A stretch of 64,000 nucleotides of DNA from Clavaria fumosa (lineage: Eukaryota > Basidiomycota > Agaricomycetes > Agaricales > Clavariaceae). The DNA is taken from NCBI GenBank assembly GCA_951802425.1, contig OX637801.1, forward strand, positions 3,100,001-3,164,000. The letters are read 5' to 3'. The position numbers and the translations under genes were made by a program. The notes under the pieces are model-generated. The model did not search any database and was not told the origin of the DNA. It was given only the letters and a program-made list of their open reading frames with translations. Positions 54,062 to 64,000 of this stretch are shown piece after piece; position 1 is the stretch's first letter, and each line of letters starts with the position of its first letter.

Positions 54062-56307
54062 TTATGACACCACTCCGGGGGAATCCCGCACATACATCCA
54101 CTTGTCGCCTACCCGCTGCATCCTACCATGGGATCCAACATTAGCTTTTCCTGCCCCCGTCTCTGTATCCAATCGCCCCTGTGCAGGTAAATGCCCTTGG
54201 TCGTCTTCTGCATTCGGCAATGGGGTTTCTTCAGATCCGCCTCCGAGAACGACCGCATCCGAGGGGCCGCTTGTGTACTCTGAATTCATGTAGGCTTCTT
54301 GCTCTCCGAAATAGGCAGATCTGCCGCGGCCTCCACGTCCGTAGCCTGACGAACCTCTCCCTCGCCTATCTCGTTGTCCAACCGCACCGCGATGTGCGTT
54401 GGGCCAACCAGAGTTGCCCCACGATTGGTCGTTTACAGATTGATTCACAACAGACTCGGGCATGACTGCACCGCCCGTGATGAATTGCATGAGTTCCTCT
54501 TGGGACGGTGGATAACCACACGACACGTGCCACATCTTTCCCAGGGCCTCCCACGATGCTGGTGACGTGAAGTCGAAAGTCTCGATGCTAAATTTGTCCA
54601 ATCCAGGTTCGGATGGTACATTCGAGGTCTGGCTATTAGTGGACTGTGTATCCGAAATGCCAAGCCTCTCGAGATTCTGCGCAGGTGCTTGATTTGTCGG
54701 CGATTTTTCGCTGTGTTCTGGTGGCTGTGTTTTGGACGAGCCAGGAGCGGGCATTGACTCTGGTGATCTCGGTCTCAAATCTCGTCCAAACTCGTCTTTC
54801 TCAACTTCGGATGTCGAGGTCACTGACTCTGTAGTACGAGATTCTTCGCTGCCTGGATGAGGGGCCATGGACGGTCTCCGGGGCGGGCTATATGGCTTTA
54901 TGTCTCGCCTACCGCCATATCTACGAGGACTCCGGGGGCTTCTAGACCGACTATGCCTCGCTCTAGGCGGAGGGCTCCGATCACGTTCTCTAAATCGATC
55001 CCGGTCATCCCGCCGACCGCCCCGTCCACGACCACGATTACCTCTCCAGCCGCCGCGCGGGGAAGGATCATTGTAACGGTCATCGCGGGTGCGACCGCGA
55101 TCTTCGCTGTCATACCTGCTGTGGCCTGCCTCTTCGTGAGAGGGGGACTCTTGGTGGTTGTTACGGGACGGCAGATGTCCCTGCACAACTGAATTTGAAG
55201 TGGTTATCGATAGGGGTTGTGCTGGCACAACGGTGCGAACGAGGGACGACAACGGAAAGGAGGCAGCAGTTTGCGAAGGCAGTCCATTTGCGGCCTGCGC
55301 AGATTGAGCCAATTGCTGTAGGAGGGCGAGCTGCGTCTTGTCCAATTGGGCGATTCCGGTATTTGGTATTGTTTGGCTGGGATAGACGAGATGAGGATGA
55401 TATAGAATTATAGGGAAGAAGGCTCACATGGTAGGTGCAGCAGTAGCTGCGGCTTGGCTGAGCAGGGCTAATAAGGTCGATTGCACTGGATCAATTGTCG
55501 GGATCGCTGGCTGTAACGTTGGACCCAATCCGGACGGTGGGGCCACAGGGAAAATCTGGGCGCTAGGTGCAGGCCCCGAACGCGTGGCGCCGATTTCGGA
55601 TTCTGACGCAAACCGCATTTCAGTGAGACACACTCTCAGAGCTCGGAGGGACCAGAACGTGCAAAGAAAAATAGCTAGAATTACACGAGTGGACGGGATA
55701 CTTAGCGAACATCAGCCAGAAAATGTATGCACCTTTTTTTTCAACTTCTGTTACGATCTCCTTCAACCGCACCAACACTCCAGAAGGAAACGTGTTCCCT
55801 TTGACCCAGATGTCAAGGATTTTCTTTGTCTTTTCTTGTTGGTCAGGAGCGTTAGTTGAGGTCACCATATCCTGGAAGAGTCCTTCGAGGACACCTTCCA
55901 CTTTGAGCAAGAACGTGGCAGCATTGCCTTTAATCGATGTCACATCGCCAGTCAAGCCGTGTTTCGTAACTTGACTCCGAGCTGCGCGGGAGAGAGCATC
56001 AAAGACGTATAGACTAGACACCTTAGCCGCGGAAGGCAGCGATTTGTGTGTACGATAAAGGATAGATACTAGCTGCGTATCATTCTGAACCTGAGATGAG
56101 CAAAACGCCTTAGAGGTCATAAATCAAAAAAAGTACGCACTTCCATAAGCTGCATCGCAATGTTCGTCAAGTTACTCATCTTGGAAGCCGACAACCGTTT
56201 TGCCCCAACGACCTCCTTCAACATCGTAGTGAACGACTGTAAAGAAATCGGCTGAGAATGAGCTGAGAGCAATATATACAAGCACAGCTTACATCCAATT
56301 CATTCAT
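54062..56307 (-). CDS. CTD-interacting-domain RNA-processing factor (Seb1/Nrd1/SCAF-like)
   Basis: CID proteins bind the phosphorylated tail of RNA polymerase II and act in termination or 3' processing. A short first exon MNELD (56,305-56,307 start) is followed by SFTTMLKEVVGAKRLSASKM and NLTNIAMQLMENDTQLVSIL. Then SSLYVFDALSRAARSQVTKH, GVLEGLFQDMV and KTKKILDIWVKGNTFPSGVL complete an all-helical CID. The rest is low complexity: Ala/Gln-rich (TQLALLQQLAQSAQAANGL), Arg/Gly and Arg/Ser/Pro blocks (GGWRGNRGRGRGGRRDDRDR), and a conserved-looking TFDFTSPASWEALGKMWHVS segment before a Gly-rich tail. I do not see a clear RRM, unlike Seb1 and Nrd1, so the subfamily is uncertain. Confidence 0.75.
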
Positions 56308-56449
56308 GGTGTTTTAAGGTCTCTCGTGAGAGTTGGGACCTGTGGGATGGTTGGGTGTTGTCGAACGATGAAGGAAAGCCCGGAAGTTGTTTGCTCGTGT
56401 TTCCTGGCTCGTGCGCGTACGTACTCAGCTTCAGTGGCGGTTTCCCTAA

Positions 56450-56760
56450 ATGTCGCGCCTGGCAAAGGGTACGCTTCTGACCTCCATACTACTGTCGTCT
56501 CTCTCCATATGGGGTGTGCACTACCTGCAGAACCGAGAACGCGAGGTTCGCATGAGCATTCTACACGGTGATATGTCAACTACGCTCATACCTACCACTG
56601 TCTTGTGCAGACCATGTATAAAGGCGTTCTTCGAGACGACGAGCGGCGACGAGAAAAGATGCGACAAAGGCAGGAAGACTTCGATCAATCTCGACGGAAA
56701 CGTGAGCAGTATGAGCACTTTCAGACTGTTGAGTCAGAGGAATCATCCAGCGACGCGTGA
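56450..56760 (+). CDS. PET117: PET117-like mitochondrial assembly factor for cytochrome oxidase
   Basis: Pet117 is a small inner-membrane protein that couples Cox15 oligomers to complex IV assembly. Exons 56,450-56,545 and 56,611-56,760 give 81 residues. The N-terminal membrane segment is MSRLAKGTLLTSILLSSLSI, then WGVHYLQNRERETMYKGVLR joins across the intron into DDERRREKMRQRQEDF, the PET117 hallmark, followed by a charged helix and an acidic tail. It shares a 142-bp divergent promoter with the CID gene. It is a second complex IV gene in this window, besides the COX7a-like one. Confidence 0.88.
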
Positions 56761-57145
56761 TTTTGCATAGTGAGTCACAGAATTACCCCCATTAAATGTT
56801 CAACTCAGGTATCTCAGGTACACAAGGACAAGTCGGAGATGGATGAAGTCAAATGCGAAGTTGCTGTCACGACCTGCAGAAAGGGTGAACAATTCCCTTG
56901 GCTAGGCGTTCCTGGACGTTGACGACTCGTCCTCAGACCCATCCAATCGTCGCTCGTTGGGGCTGACAGTACCTGTGTTGGCATACTGGTCAAACATAGT
57001 GGCGCTATCCCTGCAATATCTGCTACATCGGGTTGAGGAGCTACTAGCAATCCATGTCGTCTCAATGTGATAAGTTCGATGTCAAGTCATGAAAAATGAA
57101 TATTTGGCATGACTTATGCCCAGAACAGCCGACAAACGACAGAGT
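56761..57145. other. Gap between convergent PET117 and ubiquitin-eS31 genes
   Basis: 385 bp with no supported gene. An 83-codon minus-strand frame at 56,814-57,065 has no recognisable features. It presumably holds both 3' UTRs. Confidence 0.45.
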
Positions 57146-57877
<732 letters not shown>

Positions 57878-57996
57878 TTATGGTCAGCAAAGCGATTCCG
57901 GTTGATGGTCTGTGCGCGTTTTCCAATTATAGAATTTTAATCTCACGCCACAACCGCGCTTGCACTTTTAACACTGCTGGCGTTGCAAAACGACCG

Positions 57997-59367
57997 ATGG
58001 CTAATGATGGAGACGCGCCGATGTTGGACGTCGAACCTTTTCCGACATTTCCGACAGCGAAAGGCAAAGGCAAAGGCGTCGAGCTCCTCAACTATCAGGA
58101 TGACAACCTTCCATGGTGAGGACCTCGTATCCCTTCAACATATCAAGCTCTCAAATGTCGCGTCCAGGGTGGAGAAGTACAGACCAACAACATTAGACGA
58201 CGTCGTATCTCACAAAGATATCACAAATACTAGTCAGTAATTCGCATATCATTCGAAGCATCGACTTACCCTACTAGTCGAAAAATTCATTGAGAAGAAT
58301 CGTTTACCGCATCTCTTGTTTTATGGACCCCCTGGGACGGGCAAGACGTCAACAATACTGGCAGTTGCACGTCGTATATACGGGCCAGAATACCGCAAAC
58401 AGATCCTTGAGGTACGTCTCCAATTGTTGGATGGTTGAGCGCAGAGCTGATATAGACGTAGCTCAATGCCTCCGATGAGCGTGGTATCGACGTCGTTCGC
58501 GAACAAATAAAGCAATTTGCAGAAACGCGGACTCTATTCTCCAAAGGATACAAATTAATCGTACTCGATGAAGCCGACATGATGACTAATGCGGCCCAAG
58601 CTGCGCTGCGTCGTGTTATTGAGCAATTCACAAAGAACGTCAGGTTCTGCATTATTTGCAATTATGTGAATAAGATTGCGCCTGCCATACAAAGTCGATG
58701 TACAAGATTCAGGTTCTCCCCTCTGCCAGTCACAGAGGTGGAGAAACGGGTGAACACTGTTGTGGAAGCGGAGCAGTATGTCCTGTTCGATGTCAAGGTT
58801 CTGGGTTAACAATCAAATATCTAGAATCAGTCTCCGCGATGATGGCAAGAAGGCGTTACTCAAGCTCTCAAAAGGCGACATGCGACGCGCGCTCAACGTT
58901 CTTCAAGCTTGCCACGCGGCCTACGACGTCATCGGCGAAACGGAGATCTATAACTGTACAGGCAATCCTCATCCGTCTGATATCGAGACCATTGTCAATT
59001 CCATGCTCTCGGATGAGTTCACGACCGCCTATCAAAGTATATTTCTATTGCTGCCCCTTATTGACACTTCATGCGAACTTTCCATAGTGATCACTGCGAT
59101 GAAGACTGAGCGCGGTTTGGCGCTTCAAGATTTAATCACAGGTGCATACGAATACGTTGAGACCATCGAGTTCAAGCCACACGCGCGAGTCTATCTTTTG
59201 GACAATTTAGCGACTGCCGAGTATGTTATGCATCGCTTGTCTTTCAATATCGCTCCGCTGACCTTTGTGATAGATACCGATTGTCAACCGGCGGGAGCGA
59301 GAAAATCCAATTGACTGCGTTGCTGGGAATCTTCAAAAATGCAGTCGAGATGTCAGCTAGCTCTTAG
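57997..59367 (+). CDS. RFC3: Replication factor C subunit 3 (clamp loader small subunit)
   Basis: RFC3 is an AAA+ subunit of the clamp loader that places PCNA on DNA. The start is [40 protein letters not shown] leads to Walker A ([12 protein letters not shown]), [20 protein letters not shown], Walker B ([20 protein letters not shown]), the arginine-finger block [13 protein letters not shown], and the lid ([20 protein letters not shown]). [20 protein letters not shown] and the collar domain end [10 protein letters not shown]. About seven short introns are inferred. Sequence is closest in pattern to yeast Rfc3 and human RFC5. The gene immediately downstream encodes a protein with a PCNA-binding motif. 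Confidence 0.95.
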
Positions 59368-59478
59368 ATTTATTACAATCCGCTTGTTTCCAAAACAAGA
59401 GTATTGCTTTTTTTCCAGCTGTGGGAAAGGGTTTGCGCCACACGAAAGCATGAGGCCAAGGTCACGTGTCGTGACAAC

Positions 59479-59533
59479 ACGCGTTGGTCACGCATCGGTC
59501 ACGCGTTGGTCGCGCGTCGGTCACGCGTAGCCG
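59479..59533 (+). promoter_or_regulatory. Tandem 11-bp repeat with three MluI cell-cycle boxes
   Basis: Five 11-bp units (consensus ACGCGTTGGTC) run head to tail. Units 1, 3 and 5 contain exact ACGCGT at 59,479, 59,501 and 59,523, a 22-bp period; units 2 and 4 are one or two changes away (ACGCAT, GCGCGT). ACGCGT is the MCB site bound by MBF for G1/S transcription in fungi. The cluster lies 75-130 bp before the methyltransferase start. Confidence 0.75.
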
Positions 59534-59606
59534 TGGGCAATAATTGAATCATCGCCCTCTTCGGGCACAACTACTTTGCCTCATCACGACGCCCCATCTT
59601 GCTTCA

Positions 59607-62600
59607 ATGGGCAAAGGAAAACGCTTAAATGACTCTGCGAAAGGCCAAAGATCCATCGCTTCCTTCTTTGGCGCTAGTAGCTCGAAGAATGGGAAAGAAA
59701 AGGAAGACGCGGACTCCTCTGGTGATGAACAGCCCGCTGCAGCCGCCTCACCAGTCCAGAATGTGAAAGGAATCGCGATGAATCTTCCTCCAATTCATTC
59801 CGTACCCGCTATGTTCTCAGACCTCGTATCTCGTATGCCTGAGATTCAGCGAGTCGCAGAGCGGATCCGTGGTCGGAAACTTCGCGTTGCCACGATGTGT
59901 TCCGGCACGGAATCACCTCTTCTTGCGCTGGATTTAATTTGCAGATCGATTTTTGAGCAATACGGGGCTAAGCTTCAAGTAGAACATGTATTCTCCTGCG
60001 AAATCGAACCTTTCAAGCAGGCGTATATCGAGAGGAACTTCCATCCTCCTCTTTTATTCCGCGATGTCTGTGAGCTGGGGCAAGGCTTCGCGTACGACAT
60101 TTCCTCTCGTTAGAACTTTCACAGCCTGAAGTTTTATTGTAGGACGACTGCCTACGGCTCGCTTGAGCCTGTCCCTGGCAATGTCGATCTTCTCATCGCT
60201 GGGACTTCTTGCGTGGACTACTCCAACCTCAACAACGAGAAACAAGACATAGAGGCTGATGGCGAATCAGGCCGTACTTTCCGTGGCATGATGTCCTGGG
60301 TTTCCAACCATCGACCTCCTCTGATTATCCTTGAAAACGTCTGCAGCGCCCCGTGGGAACGAGTCGTAGAGAAATTCAAACACCACGGCTATAGTGCCAC
60401 CTGGACACGCGTCGACACTAAGAATTACTACATTCCACACACTCGCACGCGCGTCTATTTAGTCGGCGTCGACGAGAAGAGGTCTGACCTCCCAGATGAG
60501 TGGAAATTATGGGTCACCGGGAAGCTCAAACGGCAGGCTTCCTGCACGCTGGACGCGTTTCTCCTGCCATCGGACGACTCTCGAATACATGAGGCTCGCC
60601 AGAAGCTTGTCCAGGAAAGTTATAACGCTCTCGACCGACGTACAGGGCGAACGGACTGGGGTCGCTGCGAGTCTAGGCATCAGAGAGCCAGACTGGAGGA
60701 AAGCTTGGGCTCGAAGCGTCCTCTGACAAACTGGGATGAAGGTCGGCGTTTTGTTCTACCCTTTTCTATCTGTCCTGAAATTATGTCTAGGTGGCTTCTG
60801 CAAGCTCCCAGATTTCGCGTGGTCCGACTGGGGAATTGGGCAGGTTGAGCGAGTCTGGGACCTGATGGACATCAGTCTTCTCCGTTCAGCCAAGAACGGG
60901 GTCGACCCCTCCTACAAGACGTTTGTACATTCTAATATCACATTCCAATGTCACTTTCCTCTTATTGAAAATCCTTCTTTCTTACAGCCAAGTCTGGAAT
61001 CTGTCGCAAAATGTCGATAGGAACGTCGACACTCAGAAAGTTGGCATCTGTATGTGCCTGACTCCTTCCATGATCCCTTACATCACCAACCGCGGGGGGC
61101 CGATGGTCGGGTTGGAAGCCCTCTCGATGCAAGGCCTTCCCATCGATGAACTCCTCCTAACGCGTGAGACGGAAGACCAATTAGCTGATCTTGCTGGAAA
61201 CGCCATGTCTACGACCGTGGTAGGCGCCTGCATCTTAGCCGTGTTGGTAGTGGGCAAGAAATTATTGAAAAACAGCAATGACGTGGCGGACGGCCATGCC
61301 ATGGAGGCCGACGATGATACCAGAGCCCAGAACGTTTCTTCCCAAGAGGCCATGAATGATCGGATTTTGGGAGAAGAGCAGCTCCTTCAGAAACCCCTTG
61401 ACCTTTCGGCTACTAGTGATGCGGCCCTGGCCGACCTTCTTGCCCATGCTGAGAAAAGCGCGCGCCTCTGCCAATGCGAGGGTCGACTAGGTGTTACCGA
61501 TCGCGAAGTGCTGCGATGCATCGATTGTGGCTCCTCGTCATGCAACAAGTGTGCTGGTCGCCCAGAGCACAATCTACAACCACTCGACCTTGTTGCACAA
61601 CCCAGGCTCTCCCCTTCCAACTTCTCCCGGGAGCTTAAATCAACGCTTCCGATGTGTATATCCTTGGCGGGAGTATCAGAGGATCTGCTCGATAGCCTGA
61701 AGGATTCGGCGCGCGTTTCAATTCCTGAAAAGCGCTGGAAGGCATGGCGGTCGGCGGTCCTCAAAGCCGCAAAATATGAGCTGCGCTTTGTTGAGCCCAA
61801 GCGTCAAGAGATCTGGTCGTCAATTTACCAATCGCCTGCCGCTACGCTTGAGCTCTTTCTTCGTCCGCAGCAGCCTGAGTGGCGGCTTTTTGCTCACCCT
61901 GAAGACAATGAACCCGCAAACTCGGATATTCGTCGCGTCCTCGAAATGCCTATTGGAAGATTCACCTGCACCCACGGATTATTAGAAGGCAAATGGGATT
62001 TCGCACTACCCCATTCTACCTCGATCAGCATATCCGTCGAAGGTGTGGGTGAATTGGTGCCCGCCTGGGAAGCAAAACTCGGACTCACAGGTGACGAATT
62101 CAGAGATCGCGTTGTACATTCAAAAATACAGATAACTACTTCTCCCGAGGATGTCAAACATTTCGACCGCGACATCTCTGGTGAATATTTGCTTCTGGAC
62201 AAATGCGGGACCGCGAATGGCGCGTTGCACATCAAGGTCGAGGAAGCTGTACATCTTCCCCCACTTTTCCTGCTCCTGGACCCAACACGTTGTGGGACTC
62301 CTGATCAAGATTCCTTCGTTGTGTCAATAGACAAAAGGAGATACCAGTATGGAGAGTCTAGACCGATCATCTGCAAATTCGACTCTACCTGGAGGCAATC
62401 GAGCGATGGGGTGAAGCGACAGGTCAACTGTCAAATTCCTGTTAAGTGGGTTCAAGCGGAGCACGTCAAGCTTCAGGTACGCATTGAGTACAATTACCTT
62501 TACTTCTGCTGATGACCCAAAGCCATCTCACGGTCGGGATGCCCAATACTGGGTTCCGAGGTCGACACTCAACGTCGTAGTCTCAAACGATGCTTGCGGC

Positions 62601-64000
62601 GGCGCAAATGCTCTCCTTGTTTGTCGTGTTCCGCTTCATTCGCAGGCTAGCCCGTCTTGGCCGCGTGGAGTGTGGGGAGAAGTCGATAAAGTCCATGAAC
62701 GTGCAACATTCAAGGAACTCACTTGGTTGCTGGAACGCATCCGTCACGTCGACGATTGTTTTTCCTCATGGCAAACTGTGGATCTGCCAAGCGAACACTT
62801 GAGGTGTGAACGGTGTGCACCCACTCCGCCCAGTCTGCAGTGGCGCAGGGTGAAGAAGAAGGTCGTAGCGGTGGAGGACCATGTCCAAGCAGGGGAGTAC
62901 GAGCGCAGCCTCAAACGCCGCCCTAGCCCCTTTGTCACCCAACTCAAGCTCGACGACGAAGGCAACGGAATTGTTCGCATAGGCATCAACCTTCCCTCGC
63001 TCATCCACCGAGCTTTATCCCGACTTCCCACACAAGATCGGCCAGAGTCTCCGACCGTTTCATGGCGCCTCAATACGGACTTCACTCCTATCGCCAAGCT
63101 TCATTTGCCCAAGTTTCGACTTTCCAGTAATAAGCTTGATGCCGAGCACGCGCAACCCCCGAGCTTCCGCATTCCCCTTCGGAAAGAGCAGCTGCGATCT
63201 TTGGAATGGATGCTCAAACAAGAGGAACCTCGTGCCGTGCCTTTCGTGGAAGAGGAAATATCTGAGGCGGTTCTCACCCCTCTTGGCTGGCGGGCGGAAG
63301 GAAGGGCGCAACGGAAAGTTTATGTCAGAGGTGGAGTTCTTGCCGATCAAGTTGGGTACGGCAAGACTGCAATCACCCTGGGGCTCATAGATTGCGCGTC
63401 AAAAGAAGTCGATAAAGAGTTCTCCAAGCTGAAAAACATGCATGGCAAAATTCCCGTCAAGGCGACACTAGTGGTCGTACCCCCTCATTTGACTCGGCAG
63501 TGGGCGTCAGAAGTGGCAAAATTCACGGGCAAACGTTTCAAGATTGTTGTTCTTTCCACTGCGACCAATCTTAATCCCCTCACTATCGAAGAGGTTCAGG
63601 AAGCCAACATCGTCATTGTAGCCTCAAACCTTTTCCATAGCTCCGTATACCTGGCCAATCTGGAATCTTTTGCAGGCGTAGGCGCGCTTCCCGCTCAGGA
63701 TGGTCGTTACTTCAATGCACGGCTGGAGCAAACCTTGGCTGGTCTGAGAAAGCAGGTGGATCGCCTTAGGCGCGACGGCTCACTTGAGGTCATGAAGGAG
63801 ATCCGAGAGGGGAGACGCCTAGGTCAGTAATTGCGAAGGATTATGACATATTAGTCCTGATACCGCCTCTCCCCAGACGACGAGGCCACCAAACTCGCTT
63901 TCGCTCCAACAAAGCGGTTGAAGGGAAAGCTTTACCGTGAAGCAGTTGGAAGCGAGTCGTCTAAGCCGAAACAGTCTTTGCCTGTCAACGTCGCAATCCG
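59607..64000 (+). CDS. C5-DNA methyltransferase fused to SNF2 ATPase (DNMT5/Rad8-type), partial
   Basis: The start MGKGKRLNDSAKGQRSIASF opens with a PIP box, QRSIASFF, matching QxxhxxFF for PCNA. The methyltransferase domain shows motif I (VATMCSGTESPLLALDLI), motif IV as DLLIAGTSCVDYSNLNN with the catalytic Cys after TS instead of the usual PP, motif VI (ILENVCSAPW), motif VIII (HTRTRVYLVGV) and a C-terminal LAGNAMSTTVVGACI. A Cys-rich finger follows (CQCEGRL, CIDCGSSSCNKCAG). The SNF2 part has RKEQLRSLEWMLKQEE, Walker A (GGVLADQVGYGKTAITLGLI) and motif Ia (LVVVPPHLTRQWASEVAKF) before the window ends. DNMT5 enzymes have this methyltransferase-finger-SNF2 order and maintain CpG methylation. 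No chromodomain is seen at the N-terminus, unlike Cryptococcus Dnmt5. Activity is inferred. Confidence 0.88.

Overview
This window is nuclear DNA from a filamentous fungus, most likely a mushroom-forming basidiomycete (Agaricomycetes). The genes carry many introns of about 50-60 nt with GT..AG borders and a CTNAC-like branch site, are closely packed on both strands, and match basidiomycete forms of conserved eukaryotic proteins. There are no operons, rRNA genes or CRISPR arrays. All identifications come from reading motifs by eye; no database search was run.

Left arm (1-8,600): an ER-type J-protein (partial) shares a promoter with an FBXO9-like F-box gene. A COX7a-family subunit, recovered from three small exons, and a PP2A B-subunit (CDC55) follow as a divergent pair. 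After that comes about 2.8 kb with no confident gene, holding a possible decayed gene cut by a 17-bp tandem repeat.

Accessory region (8,600-34,950): a fusion gene combines an MLKL/HeLo-like helical domain, a TKL-type kinase and a kinesin-light-chain-type TPR array. It has an in-frame stop and a 2-bp frameshift. Next is a transposon island of about 22 kb: pieces of at least three Ty3/gypsy families, a hAT transposase fragment, LTR pieces, a MITE-like element, a 52-bp minisatellite and a tRNA-like SINE head. It also holds one structurally complete but mutated chromodomain Ty3/gypsy element (28,240-34,802) with paired LTRs and a TAATG target-site duplication. Much of the island is strikingly poor in CpG; no CG occurs from 21,061 to 21,720. 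Many element stop codons look like C-to-T changes, as expected from cytosine methylation and deamination.

Right arm (35,000-64,000): dense, CpG-normal housekeeping DNA. In order: a Clr2-like heterochromatin silencing factor directly beside the island, a Kar9/GAR protein, TRAPPC12, a sterol O-acyltransferase, two tandem small secreted six-cysteine proteins, the spliceosomal RED/IK protein, EMC5, ZW10, a CTD-interacting-domain RNA factor, PET117, ubiquitin-eS31 and RFC3. Last is a C5-DNA-methyltransferase/SNF2 ATPase fusion running off the end. That gene carries an N-terminal PCNA-binding (PIP) motif, and its promoter has a tandem 11-bp repeat with three MluI cell-cycle boxes. The window therefore places a methylation-scarred transposon island between a possible cell-death receptor gene and two genes whose families silence such islands. 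A functional link is inference, not something the sequence proves.
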